Positions 1 through 10,679 of a stretch of DNA of 64,000 nucleotides are shown here, in pieces. Each line of letters opens with the position of its first letter. Position 1 is the first letter of the stretch. The DNA is from Spinacia oleracea (Eukaryota > Streptophyta > Magnoliopsida > Caryophyllales > Amaranthaceae). The stretch is from contig NC_079487.1 in NCBI RefSeq assembly GCF_020520425.1, positions 134,314,385-134,378,384 of the forward strand, read 5' to 3'. A model generated the notes under the pieces. The model had not been told where the DNA came from. It did not search any database and worked only from the letters and a program-made list of their open reading frames with translations. The position numbers and the translations under genes were made by a program.

Positions 1-7
1 ATACATC

Positions 8-111
8 CTTACTTAATTTTTCATTACACTTCTAGATTTTTCTATACTAACCTCTAATAGTATCTTACTTAATTTTTCATCACACATCTATATTTCCAGA
101 GTAACCTCTAA
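8..111. repeat. two-unit tandem repeat (56-bp period) interrupted by a MITE
   Basis: A unit beginning cttacttaatttttcat at 8 recurs at 64. The first unit ends with cctctaatagta; the second reads cctctaa, then an inserted element, then taatag at 353. The first unit is therefore an uninterrupted version of the insertion site. No gene is visible in these bases. Confidence 0.75.
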
Positions 112-352
112 GGCTCTGTTCTATTGGACTTGTTTTGACTGAACTTATATTATTTGAACTTATCTGAACTTAACTGAACTTATTTGTATTTATTTTATCT
201 GAAAAAAACGTATTTTGTCTGAAATAAACTTATTTGTGTGTGAAAATATCTGAAAAAAAACTTATTTTTGCTGAACTTATATTATCTAAACTTAATTAAA
301 CTTATCTGAACTTATTTTATCTGAAATAAGTCAAAATAAGTCGAACAATGCC
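112..352. mobile_element. Tourist-like (PIF/Harbinger) MITE, GAACTTA-rich family, copy 1
   Basis: The ends are inverted: GGCTCTGTTCTATTGGACTT at the left, and GGCATTGTTCGACTTATTTT when the right end is read on the minus strand. A TAA target duplication lies at 109-111 and 353-355. The body is a series of tgaactta/aaataagt words. A 3-bp TAA/TTA duplication is the known signature of PIF/Harbinger MITEs. Related copies lie at 9831-10028, 47210-47416 and 62945-63043, with degraded pieces near 8310-8450 and 33985-34095. The element has no coding capacity. Confidence 0.8.
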
Positions 353-446
353 TAATAGCATAATCCGTACTTCATGGCAAAGTTTTGATTGTGAAGGTTA
401 AATTAAATAAATTGCATGATAATGAAATCCTTGTTTTTTCTTATAG

Positions 447-539
447 CCAATACTGAAAGCACGGATTGAAAGGATTGTTGATGGCTTGGACCTTGATCTC
501 TACCGCCAGTCCCTCCAGCTCTTGACCAGCTTTTTATAA
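447..539 (+). CDS. probable terminal exon of a gene entering from the left, product unknown
   Basis: A good acceptor (ttttttcttatag) is followed by an open frame of 30 codons starting PILKARIERIVDGL and ending with TAA at 537-539. The peptide is charged and helical-looking and ends LLTSFL. No family is recognised. If it is real, the repeat and MITE at 8-352 lie in its last intron, and the A/T-rich stretch after 540 is 3' UTR. The call rests only on the splice signal plus coherent coding, so it could be chance. Confidence 0.4.
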   Translation, partial: PILKARIERIVDGLDLDLYRQSLQLLTSFL

Positions 540-881
540 TTAAGTGGTTTTGCCTCCTTGACAGGGATGATAGATTTGGTGCTTTTATCTAGCTCTTGAG
601 AAAGCTTAGGGATATGTGATTGAACTAACTTGGTAAAATCTTTTATCATAATACGATCTTCGACAAAGAGTTTCTTGTAAGGCTATGAAAGGGATGTGTG
701 TATTTTGGCCCGAACCAATCGACTGCTCATTCGGGTTTCAGTCCACAAAATTCCAGGATCCTGGCTGTGTTCCGGTCATGGCTTTACCATTTCATAGCTG
801 TTGCTCTATGACAACCACAGCTCCATGATATCCACATTTGTTGTGTCTGAAATCATCCATTGCAGTGCCAAGCAATCTGCC
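540..881. other. non-coding stretch, probable 3' UTR and spacer
   Basis: No gene is seen. The first part may be the 3' UTR of the exon ending at 539. The part from about 695 to 780 is richer in GC and borders the hAT-like element. Confidence 0.4.
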
Positions 882-1190
882 TAAAGATGGTCGTGGGCCC
901 GAGGCCCGACCCGGTACGAAAAAGCCTGACCCAATACGGGCATGAAAAAAGCATGGCCCGTTACAAAGCCATGGGACATAGGCCAATTTTATTTTAGAAA
1001 AAACACGACAAGGCACAACACGACTCGACCCGACACGACAAATCATGCTAAATTTAGTTAAACTGGCTTAGGCACGACGGCCCGGCCGCCTGTGGGCTTG
1101 GGCAGATCCTGGGGCCTTTTTGAACTTTCCAGCCCGGCCCAACACGACACAGAGTGGGCCTGACCTGGGCCCAGCCCACGACCATCTTTA
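882..1190. mobile_element. GC-rich hAT-like non-autonomous element, family A copy 1
   Basis: The left end TAAAGATGGTCGTGGGCC is matched by an inverted right end TAAAGATGGTCGTGGGCTGG read on the minus strand. The body is full of short CCCGAC/GGCCCG/CACGAC words. A direct repeat ATCTGCC lies just outside, at 875-881 and 1195-1201, with four extra bases on the right. hAT-type TIRs and an approximately 8-bp target duplication fit, but the exact right end is uncertain. Relatives lie at 4010-4369 and 21784-22030. The 84-codon minus-strand frame inside is a by-product of the repeat. Confidence 0.7.
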
Positions 1191-1201
1191 ATTTATCTGC
1201 C

Positions 1202-1918
1202 TCTAATGCAGCAGACATTTCCTCTGTTCTAATTTCATTAGGGATTTGCTTCTATACTGGTCATGGACTCATGGTTAATCAAGATAATGTTGTACTGAAT
1301 TAAACTTGTCAGAGTAAAATGCAAAATAGTTTGACAAACCGCTAAACAAGTGAAATAAGTAGCTAAATTAGTTGACATCTCATTATCTTGTTGATCGAAC
1401 AAATAAAAAATATTCAATTTAAGAAAAATAAACAAAACCAAGAGATAATTTCTTATAAAGTATGTCAGACAAATGTGCATCTGTTTACAAATTGTGGCAG
1501 AAAGCAACTTTTGCACATGATGCATTCAAGACTATAGGGTAAAAACTCCATCTTGCTGAAAACAGCAACACACTACTATTGTAAGTTTGTAACCCAGAAC
1601 GAACACGTTCTGATAATATCAAGAGTCGAAACCCAAAACTCAAAAGATGTACATATTCTGACAATTCTACACTCACCTTGCAGGACACAACTCAAGTTAC
1701 AGACTTACAGTACAATACTGTCAGATAAGTGGGATTGCCATCAGGAAGACAACACAGCAAATCGATACCATAATACATGTTATTATTTATTACACACTAG
1801 CTCGTAAATCAAATGAAGAACGAAAGACAGTTTCCTAAACCACGCTAACAAGCACCATCCTCAATTCTTCACTATAGAAACAATACATGAAACTGATATA
1901 AAAACTCCAAAGATTAAG
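1202..1918. other. intergenic spacer
   Basis: AT-rich DNA on both strands. The open frames here are short, mutually overlapping and low in complexity. I see no gene, RNA or element that I can support. Confidence 0.4.
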
Positions 1919-3000
1919 TGCCAATATACCACATCACAAGCAAACTTGGCAAGTACTGCACTTCCATTCTAAACATAGACCAGTATAAACTAATTCCCGC
2001 CTTTCTCTCTCCCTTAATAAGCCCTCTAAATCCCACTGTCCAAATCACCAAACTACCAAGCACTAATACAACTCCAATCGAAAGAAGTGCCAATATATCA
2101 CATAACCAAAAGCAAACTTACCATGTACTTCATTTTCATTCTAAATATAGACCAGTATAAAACTGAATTCCAACCTCCCTTAACAAGCCTGGCTATCCAA
2201 ATCACCACAATAACAAGCACCCATTCAAACGATTTTAAAAGATTAAGTCTTTTCGACAACCTACATATCCCCATTACCAACAGCAAACTTACCAAGCAAT
2301 TCACTTTCCTCATAAACAGAACAAATCTTTTCCTCTGTGTTTCTACTACTAGTATTTTTTATCCACACAATTACAATTGTGAATAGAATACAAAGGGGGA
2401 GAATTGGTGGGAGCAAGAACACAAGTAAACGACGTTAAATCAAATTTGCCAAGTACTTCACTTCCATTTCTAAACATAGACCAGTATAAACTGAATTCTG
2501 GCCGTTCTCTCTCCCTTCCCTTAATAAGCCCTCTAAATCCCACTGTCCAAATCACCAAACTAACAAGAAGAAGAATTGCCAATATATCACATCGCCAACT
2601 CCAATCGAAAGAACTTACCATGTACTTCATTTTAATTCTAAATACAGACCAGTATAAAACTGAATTCCGGCCGTTCTCTCTCCCCTTAACAAGCCTCACT
2701 ATCCTAATCACCACAATAACAAGCACCATCAAAGATCAAGTCTTTTCAACAACCTACATATCCGAGCCTCACTATCCAAACCATTCGAACGATTTTAAAA
2801 GATTAGTGTCTTTTTGACAACCTACATATCCCCATCACCAACAGCAAACTTACCAAGCAATTCACTTTCGTCATAATCATAACAATCCTTTTCGTATGTG
2901 TTTCTACTAGTATTGTTTATCCACACAATTACAGTTGTAAATATAGTACAAAGGGAAGAATGGTGGGAGCAAGAACACAAGTATAAGACATTAAAGCAAA
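1919..3000. repeat. complex tandem repeat block, about 0.5-0.56 kb period with internal sub-repeats
   Basis: The phrase agaccagtataaa occurs four times (near 1976, 2148, 2480 and 2647), each time inside a related stretch of about 130 bp that continues into a segment on aagccctctaaatcc or acaagcct. A longer stretch at 2223-2440 recurs at 2785-2995, including gtttctactactagta and gcaagaacacaagta. The order is A-B-C-A'-B'-C'. On the minus strand most units carry a splice-donor-like GGTAAG or GTAAGT. The block lies downstream of the minus-strand TOM9-like gene. ORFs crossing it are repeat by-products. Confidence 0.75.
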
Positions 3001-3451
3001 CAAGGAAATACAAGAACTAGGCATGTTTTCAATAGAGGATTTTTGATGGGGTTAGCAGGACTTTTGATGCCTGTAGTAGTTGTTAAGCCATGGATTCAAT
3101 CAAAGAAATTTGTTCAACTTTGGCCAAGTTTTCAGGAATTTGAGCAGATCATCCAGTCCAAATCACACAATAAATCAAACAAAACCCTAAAACCCCTGCA
3201 ACTAACATCAAATCAATTCAACGCAAACACACCCAAAAACAAAATTAACATCAATTCACAAATGCAATTCAAATTTTTATTCATAGCACAATAATAGGGC
3301 ATAGAAATAATCGTGAAATCGAACAGAAAAACCATTCTCATCAATTAATTAATTCATAGCAGAACATAAAATCCATAAAATTTCATTCGTTCCACCAAAA
3401 TCAAACTCGTAAATAAGAAAAACCCCAAAAAAACCCAGATTCATTCGATTT
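3001..3451. other. TOM9-like gene 3' flank and possible 3' UTR
   Basis: No gene is recognised. Weakly coding-looking frames occur on both strands around 3040-3180, but no family match or splice support was found. The stretch from about 3200 to 3450 is A-rich on the plus strand, as expected for the 3' UTR of the minus-strand gene that ends at 3452. Confidence 0.35.
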
Positions 3452-3754
3452 TTAATGGGCGGCGGGGGGAGGGGTGCCGAGAAGACTAGCCTGCTGAAGC
3501 TCTATAGCATCCAACTGACCATCGCGCTCGAGCTCGATGATGAGAGGGAGAGCAAGGACGAGGAAAGTGGTGCCGACGATCCAAGCAGCTTTTCCGGTGC
3601 TCTTGAGCAGCTTCTTGGTGACACCAGCCACATCGCTAGCAGATTGTACCCCTTTTTGGAAGATTGGTGAATCTGAAACTGTGTTTGTCACTCTTGCTAA
3701 TACTCCGCCTCCATTGTCGCTGCTTGATCCTATTCTCTTTCTTCCTGACGCCAT
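3452..3754 (-). CDS. TOM9: mitochondrial import receptor subunit TOM9 (plant TOM22 homologue)
   Basis: This is a complete single-exon gene of 100 residues, the usual length for plant TOM9. In plants TOM9 replaces the longer TOM22 of fungi and animals: it lacks most of the acidic cytosolic receptor domain and is a tail-anchored part of the outer-membrane TOM complex that imports mitochondrial precursors. The sequence shows a basic, Ser/Gly-rich N-terminus. The conserved stretch KKLLKSTGKAAWIVGTTF follows, leading into one membrane segment at about residues 56-74. The conserved tail IELQQASLLGTPP ends the protein in the intermembrane space. The Met at 3754 is the only sensible start. A purine/pyrimidine-rich leader lies at about 3755-3830. 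The assignment comes from remembered Arabidopsis TOM9-1/TOM9-2 sequences and is firm at the family level. Confidence 0.93.
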   Translation of the reverse strand: MASGRKRIGSSSDNGGGVLARVTNTVSDSPIFQKGVQSASDVAGVTKKLLKSTGKAAWIVGTTFLVLALPLIIELERDGQLDAIELQQASLLGTPPPAAH

Positions 3755-4009
3755 TGATTGAATTGAATTGTGTTGTTGGAGAGAGAATCAAAGAGAAAGG
3801 GTTTTGTCGGGGTTGGATTTTACTTGATACGGAGTTGTGGATTGGGGTTTATGAACAAAAAGGTTTATGTGCTCATTGTGTTTAATTGTTTATATACGGA
3901 GTCAAACAAAGGAAATGTTTTTTTAATTTACTTTTGGGTCTAGAGAGGGAAAATTCTTAAATCAACCAGGTCTACATTTAGACCAAGCCCAAAACACAAG
4001 GTGGGTAGC

Positions 4010-4369
4010 TAAAGATGGCCGTGGGCCGGGATATATTTCGGTCGAGCCCACGAGTTGTGGACCGGAACGATCCGATCCACGTCAAGCCACTTGTAACATG
4101 TCAGGCTGAAAATTATTAAAATGCGGCCTCGCCCATATCAAGCTTGCTTGTAACGCGTCGGACTGATAATTTCAAGTTTCAACAATGTGTTTCAGGTCCA
4201 CGTGCCATCGTGTCGGCCTGCAGCCAGACAGGATCAGGCCGTCGAACAGCCTCAGCTAATATTATAACTTTAGCGTACCTTGTTGTATTTTTTCCAAAAT
4301 ATATTGCAGACCATGACCCACGACTTCAGGTCTGTGTTGGGTCGTGCCTCGGTCCTACCACAACCTTTA
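4010..4369. mobile_element. GC-rich hAT-like element, family A copy 2
   Basis: It begins TAAAGATGGCCGTGGGCC. The right end reads TAAAGGTTGTGGTAGG on the minus strand. GTAGC lies immediately left (4005-4009) and again at 4375-4379, four bases beyond the right end, the same offset as in the copy at 882-1190. The body is rich in CGG/CCCA words. Its right part is included in the local duplication at 4284-4859. Confidence 0.6.
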
Positions 4370-4859
4370 TCAGTGTAGCTACCCTTTTAATCTCACACAT
4401 ATGAAGTCGACGTCCTTAATTCTAGAGGTGAATAAAAATCGGGGTAGGCAGGACTTTGACACAAAAGTGTGTCCAAATTCATATTCGGTGCGGGCTTTTC
4501 TGGATCAGGATCGAGCTTTGATTTAAAGTGTGTATTTTAGGCTGCCCAGCCCTGCATCTTATCGGGTTTGTCGTGTTTTTTCCAAAATAAAATGCAGACC
4601 ACGACCCATGACTTCGGGTCTGTGCTGGGCCGTGCCTCGGCCCTCCCATAGCCTTCATCAGTGTAGATACCCTTAATCTCACACATGTGAAGTCGACGTT
4701 CATTAATTCTAGAGGTAACAAAATTCAGAGTAGGCCGGACTTTAACACAAAAGCATGTCCAAATTCATATTTGGTGCGGGCTTTTCTGTCAAGATCGGGC
4801 TTTGGTCTAAAATGTGTGTTTTAGGCTGCCCAACCCCGCATCTTATCGGGTCGGGTCGG
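4284..4859. repeat. tandem duplication, about 288-bp period
   Basis: The stretch from about 4284 (ttgtattttttccaaaat, then gcagaccatgacccacgac) recurs 288 bp further on (gcagaccacgacccatgac at about 4594). Shared words follow in the same order: ctcacacat, gaagtcgacgt, taattctagaggt, gtccaaattcatatt, ggtgcgggcttttctg and aggctgccca. Each unit contains half of a hAT-like element, so element DNA and flank were copied together. Confidence 0.75.
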
Positions 4860-5099
4860 AGCGGCGGGCCGTGTGATCAGGTGTAATTAATTCGTCATTT
4901 CATTTCGTCTTCTTCCTTCTCTCTCCTCTCACCATAACTTCTTCAATTTTCCTCTCTTCAATTTCAAACTTATTCTGCTCCAATTGTTGCACATAATTCT
5001 TGCTCCTTCCTCTCTCTTGTCTTCTTCGTTCGTTTTTGTTGTGCAATTGCGACAATAGGGGGAGCTACGATTCAAATTAGGGATATCTCTCTGGTTCAC

Positions 5100-6171
5100 A
5101 TGTTTGCTGCATTGGCAAACCAGGTCGATTCTCATCTTACTTTTTGCAATTGTTGATTTTAAAATTTGTTTTAGTTCTCTTTGTATGTGTTAGTTGTATC
5201 TTTGATTTCGTTAAAAAAAATCAAAATTCAATTCACATTTGATATACAATGTTGTGGATTTCAGAGCGGCTTTGTGTTTGTTTTTCGCTATTGGTGATTT
5301 AATTAGTTGATTTTATCAGATTTAATTACTCAACTAAGAGCTGTTGCGGGGGTAGGGGTAGAAGTTTGAAGATGGGGAAAGCCAGTTATTTATGATTTTG
5401 CCATACTTTGAAGGATATATTCTTTAGTTTTGGTGAAAATATGAATAGATTTCAGTTATCTAGCTCTTTTTTGGGCTGCCAGGGTAGGGGAGGTGGAATA
5501 TGCATGATGTTGCTGCCGCCATTGTTGGATCATCATTTAAGAGTTTAACTATGAGTTGATGACCAAAGTGCTATCTATTGCATTTACCAATTCTTTTGTC
5601 CTGATACCCAAATGATTCATGCCTGCTTTAACTGTGTAATATTAGCTGCTTGTTTGCTTTTGCACACTTTTCCACATGTACATATGACTATATGAGCTCT
5701 AATTCTGTTTTCTTTACCTATACAGGTTGCTATGGAAAAGCTCTCGGTTCTAAAGTCAAAGATGGTTGTATATGCAAATGGTCATGCCAAAGATATTGAA
5801 GAGGGTCTTGAATTGCTTCCGGGAGTTGAATCTCTCCTCCAAGCCTTGTAATCAAGAGATGGTGTAGTTACTGGACTGGTAAGTGTGCATAAATACATTT
5901 GATTTCTGTTTGATTCTTGCTTAAAAAGCAAATGTGCTGTTGTTTTAAATAGGATGCTCCGTATTTCATGGCTCGATCTTTCCCGCTAATGTGTCTGGTT
6001 CTTTTGCAGCCAAATGATGTTGGAGCAGCAGAATTTGGGGGAGATTTGGCAATAGGTGTTTACACTGGCATCTTTGAGAAGAAAGATCTGGAACAAGCTA
6101 GCATTGGAGGAGCTGTCGTTCTTCAAAGTCTTTCTTCTTGTGAGAGCTTCTTAAATTTGCTGGGTTTTTAA
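5100..6171 (+). pseudogene. partial, broken tandem copy of the HAD phosphatase gene, with an unrelated 5' exon
   Basis: Two exons of the intact gene downstream (7297-10679) are recognisable. Bases 5726-5878 match its third exon and have exactly the same length (153 nt). Bases 6010-6171 match its last exon, also the same length (162 nt), ending in LLGF and a stop. The equivalents of exons 1, 2, 4 and 5 are missing, so the catalytic DxDGT, the VTGN segment and the GDT part of motif IV are absent. Exon 3 also carries an in-frame TAA at about 5850 where the intact gene has TCA. Upstream, a pyrimidine-rich leader (about 4890-5099) runs into ATG at 5100 and eight codons ending CAG before a GT at 5124. 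These would join in frame to the exon at 5726. It may be a captured promoter and first exon, but any product would stop after about 50 residues. Confidence 0.75.
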
Positions 6172-7296
6172 ATTTGGTTCCCTAATTTTGTATACTGGCA
6201 TTTTAGATGAGTACTTCGTATTATTCTGCTGTACACCATGCCATGGTCTTTCTAAATCCTAAACCTATTAAATCTATATGCTTAAGTGGGTGTACAATTT
6301 TCATGTCATGCAATAAAATCACATTGACTACCATCCAAATATTTCAATTATTTTTAGCAAAATGTTCATGAAGTTTGGGATGGACCATTTTTTCCTTGGC
6401 TTGCACAATGGCTAATATCGTACGTCTCATTCTTTGCTCTTGCACCCCTTCTCTCCCCAGGAGCAAAAAAAGAAAGGAAGAATATTCATGTCACAATATG
6501 CAATTATGCAAGGCTATGGATCGAAAATGGTGAAACTGAAACTTATATCAAAATTTAAAATTTCGATATTTTTGTTCTCAGTCTTTGTCTGTAGTTTTGA
6601 AATAAAATTGTGAAAGATGCAATCACATTGAGTATGATAGAGGTCAGAGATCCCAAACTACAACGCAGGTGGAACTGCACATGCCTTTGTGTGTTTGCAG
6701 TTTGCACTAATGGCACCAGGTTGCTGATGAAATTAGTTCTAGTCAGCACTAACCTCACTTGTTCCTTTTTTGGCAGCTTCACTTGTTCTTTGTTTGAAAA
6801 TATTCTTTCTTGCAATTGGGTGACCCTTTACAGTCTGAAATGAAAAGTAATAATGGCTAATGAAAAGATATTTAAAAGTAACGGGAACACTCAGCTAATG
6901 CATATTGTAGTGCCTTGACAATTGACATATATGGAGTAGTTTTAATGTCGCAATCAATCCAAGGCTGGGTGTATTTTTAAATTATAAGCTAGGAGGGGAA
7001 GTTTTCCATTTGCCTTTTTCAAAGGAAAATAAGATATTGGAGTTCATTGACATCTGATAGTTTCAAGTCTTTCAACTACTTTTTTATATTCTATGTACTG
7101 TTTTTTAATACTTATTCAGCCCCTTTGATAGAAGTATGGGAGGTTATAAAGTATTCTTATTCTATCGAAAGGGTTTATGGAATATGGATTTTAAATAGAA
7201 GGTAAAATCTTGAAAATATATCCTCTGAACTGTGTTTGCATCTATCACTTCAAAGTTCAAACTATTTAGTCCGAAATTAAAAATCCTTAGAGAGAG
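6172..7296. other. spacer between the HAD copies, including the promoter of the intact gene
   Basis: No gene or clear element is seen. The DNA after the two homologous last exons diverges at once, so the duplication is either old or ended near the stop codon. The last 100 bp before 7297 contain the leader of the intact gene (ccttagagagag just before ATG). Confidence 0.4.
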
Positions 7297-10200
7297 ATGG
7301 AGCAAGAGAAGAAGGAAATCAAGAGAATTCTGGTGACGTTTGACATTGACGGAACCTTACTTCAAAGCGATGGTTCCAACTCTAACCATTTCCATCGTGC
7401 TTTCTCCTATGCTATCCTGCAAGTCTTTGGAATCCATGGTACTATCGACGTTATTCAGGTGCTTTATTCATCTCTAATTTGTTCGGCATTTCTTCCCATG
7501 TTACAAATTATAATGTCCACTTTGTGGTCGGTTTTTCTTCTGTATGATTAAGTTAGTTTTCACTGTTAATCTGTCCCACCTTAAGTTACTCTTTATTGGT
7601 TTGGATTTTGCTGAGATAGTATAACAACTTTATACGTCATGAGTAGTTATTCAGTGTAGGTTGAAAGTTGAGGTGCCTAGTATTGGGTGGTTACTTGACA
7701 TGCATTGTGTTAGGTTTGTTCTGAAATGGACATAACTGATAAAGGATGGTGTTAGCATTTCAATGTTTGATCAGTAATCGTCAATAACTGAAGTATTATA
7801 AATTCATGTGTGTATATTGATTGTTTACCACTTGATCATTAGTTCATTACTATCTTTCGGAGTATGCTTTTAAGAGTCGCAAAAATTCAGTTTCTAGCTG
7901 AGGATATCTGTAATTATTTGTTCCTGTTAAGGGTTAGTGCTTGAAGTTGTATCAATTGATTCCCTTGCCCTACTTTTTAAGATTAGTGGAGTGGCAGCTA
8001 AATCATTATGGTATTGATAGAATCCCTGTGTTTTTTCCAGCTTCATGGTTCGACTGATCGTGCAATTCTCGTGAACACGCTTGTCCACTATGGTATACCA
8101 TCTGAGGTTGGTAGCTTTCTTGTGTTTTTTTCCCACTTTCTTTCATTGTTGTTATAAAATGTTTTAGTTATTATTAGCAGTTGCTTTAATTATTGGCATC
8201 TGCTTTTGATTGATACTTTCTTTGTTAAAAGTTGGATACTATCTCAATGGCTATTTTTTATGTGATGGGGGCTATATTAGAGATTTAGGGAAGCTTTCTG
8301 CAACTCCGGTACATCTTTTTTTAACTTAACAATTCAGATAAGTCAGAAAATAATGGTGAGATAAGTTGAAATAAGTCCAAAGAGTTCCAGTAAATTCAGA
8401 TAATATTAATTTAAATGAGTCATATTCAGTTAAACAGAACAAAATCATTGAGGGGTGCCAGTGGACAGCCGTAAGTTTTATTTTGAGGGGCTGGGTTTGC
8501 AAGTGCTAACTTGCTGCTGGCATGATTTGCTATGATGAATTTCCAGCACTTTGTTCTAGCAGACATCAATATATTTTCCATACCATTTGTGCATTCTTCT
8601 CTCTGGCTTTAGTTACTACTTCTGTCTATTACTCCGTACTTCTCTGGGTTATGAATTAATTTTTCACTCTCAACTGGCGCAAAGAAGTGTTAAAGCCTTG
8701 TAGGTCTTTCATGCCACTTTGTGTTTTACAAGTTGTAACTCTTGTAAGCAGAGCTTTTTGAAATTTTATGAAGAGATATTAGTAGGTTGAGTAATTGGAC
8801 TAATACTCTGTTTGGTAAGCCAAAAACCTCGAACCAGATATTATGAATTATTAATTTCAAATGAATAGGTGAAAGTTGTGAAACTAGGAAGAACGAACTG
8901 GTAAGACTTTCCAAAGTTGGCCGGAATACGGTATTTGGACCGTAAATAGTGGTGTTGACTCTTATCTCTTCACTTACAAGGTTTATGCAGTGATGCTGAT
9001 GTTACAAATGCATGATGCATGTTAAGAATGGATATGCCGAAACTCTGAAGTATCTGTTAAATTATGATTAAGTCCCTAATCAGCTTGTATATTACAATAA
9101 GTGTTCAATGAGGTTACAGTGTGAAACCGTGAGTATAATAAACCAAGATACACAACATATCCTAATAATACATTACTAAGGAAACATTACTCATTATAAA
9201 ATATTTACATATATATTTACTACTAACAGACTATCAGTACCATGTGGAAGATAAGATGAGAACTTGGCGTGGGAACATATTGCAGTGGACCATTGCTGCA
9301 GCTCCATTTATAAAGATCTTCATTTATTTCTTTGACAAATTTTGTTTTCTTGATTCCAAAATGCATGGTTAATATCTTGCTTTAACAATTTTATGCACTT
9401 GCTTACATTCGCAAATTTATGTAGTAAAATGTTTTTAATTCTTGCCTCTCCTGTTGTATAAAGGCTGCTACAGAGAAGCTCCCAGTTTTGATGTCAAAGA
9501 TGACAGAATATGTAAAAGCTCATGCCAAAGACCTAGGAGAGGGTCTTGAATTGCTTCCTGGTGTTGAATCTCTTCTTCAAGCCTTATCATCAATGGATAA
9601 TGTACTCATCGGATTGGTGAGTGTGAATGTAGACATATTCTCTGCTTGATATGAATTTTGTATCAATAGTTTGCTTCTAATTTGGACATAAACATATGAT
9701 CTTTTCGATAGAAAGGAGATTTTAGGGGATTAAGGACAATCTATCCATCCATTGGTAAAACTGTGGTCAGGCCGCTGTTGATGATCTCACTATTGATGCA
9801 TAAGTTTCCAAGTTGTCTGGTTGCATTTAAGGCTCCCTTCTATTCGGCTTATTTTGTCTGACTTATATTATCTGAACTTTATTTTATCTGGAAAAAAAAA
9901 CTTATTTTGTCTTAAATGAACTTATTTGTATGTGAAAACGTTTGCCAAAAACTTGAACTTATATTATCTGAACTTAACTAAAGTTATTACTGAACTAAGC
10001 TGAACTTATCTGAACTTAGAACAGATCCTAACTAACACTGTACTTTGATTATATTTAACTTGTCTGATTCCGATTTAGCAGGTGTTTTACGTTCTTTAAC
10101 CCTTATGTTTCTTTATTTCTGCTACTAGGTTACTGGTAACTTGGAAGAGACGGCATGGATGAAATTGGACTCCTTGGGTATCAAGAAGTATTTTAGTGTT

Positions 10201-10679
10201 CCGCGTTTTGGAGGGTTAGTAACAAAAAACATGTCAGATTATAAGTTAAACTGCTCTTAGGTTTCCTATAACTGATGAAAGATCCTTCTCAGATTTGGGA
10301 GTGATCACATTGATCGAGGTCACCTCATCAAAATTGCAGCTGAAAGGGCTGAAAAGCTTTATCCTGGGAAATTTGATTCCCGAGTCCATGTTGGAGACAC
10401 CGTATGTGGGAATTTTACTCCCTACAGCTTAATAACTTCAAAATCCCTTTTTTTTTTTGTTTTTTTCAAATTTTTTTTTTGTTTTTGTCTTCTGAGTTAT
10501 GTGTATATTCTTTGCAGCCAAATGATATTATAGCAGCTGAATCTGAGGGAGCTATGGCAATAGGAGTTTGCACTGGTGTTTTCGGAAAGGAGGAGCTGGA
10601 GCAAGTCAGCAATGGAGGTGCGGTTATTCTCCAAGATCTTTGTGATTATAAAAACTTCTGTAGTTTGCTAGGTTTTTAA
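7297..10679 (+). CDS. HAD-superfamily hydrolase (phosphoglycolate phosphatase-like)
   Basis: Six exons fit GT-AG signals and phase: 7297-7458, 8041-8106, 9464-9616, 10129-10214, 10293-10401 and 10518-10679, giving 245 residues. This is the normal size for soluble HAD phosphatases with a small helical cap. Motif I is TFDIDGTL, with nucleophile D16 and acid/base D18. Motif II is LVTGN (T129). Motif IV, GDTPND (190-195), is split across the last intron between GDT and PND. A cap-like segment (residues about 77-120) carries LLPGVESLLQAL. HAD enzymes of this type remove phosphate from small metabolites through an aspartyl-phosphate intermediate. The substrate cannot be told from sequence. There is no obvious transit peptide, so a cytosolic location is inferred. 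The start is the first Met of exon 1, after an AG-rich leader. The second intron (1.36 kb) and third intron hold MITE DNA. A partial dead copy lies just upstream. Confidence 0.88.
8310..8450. mobile_element. degraded Tourist-like MITE, GAACTTA-rich family, in a HAD intron
   Basis: The words aattcagataagtcag, gttgaaataagtcc and tcagttaaacagaac, characteristic of this MITE family, fill about 130 bp. Clear termini and target duplication are no longer visible. Confidence 0.45.
9831..10028. mobile_element. Tourist-like MITE, GAACTTA-rich family, copy 2 (HAD intron 3)
   Basis: The left end is GGCTCCCTTCTATTCGG. The right end read on the minus strand is GGATCTGTTCTAAGTTCAG. TAA target duplications lie at 9828-9830 and 10029-10031. 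It sits within the intron between 9616 and 10129 and leaves the splice sites untouched. Confidence 0.75.

Noticed and set aside
2404-2817. 137-codon plus-strand ORF, with a 127-codon minus frame over it
   Set aside because: Both lie in the tandem repeat block and repeat with it. No domain or splice context.
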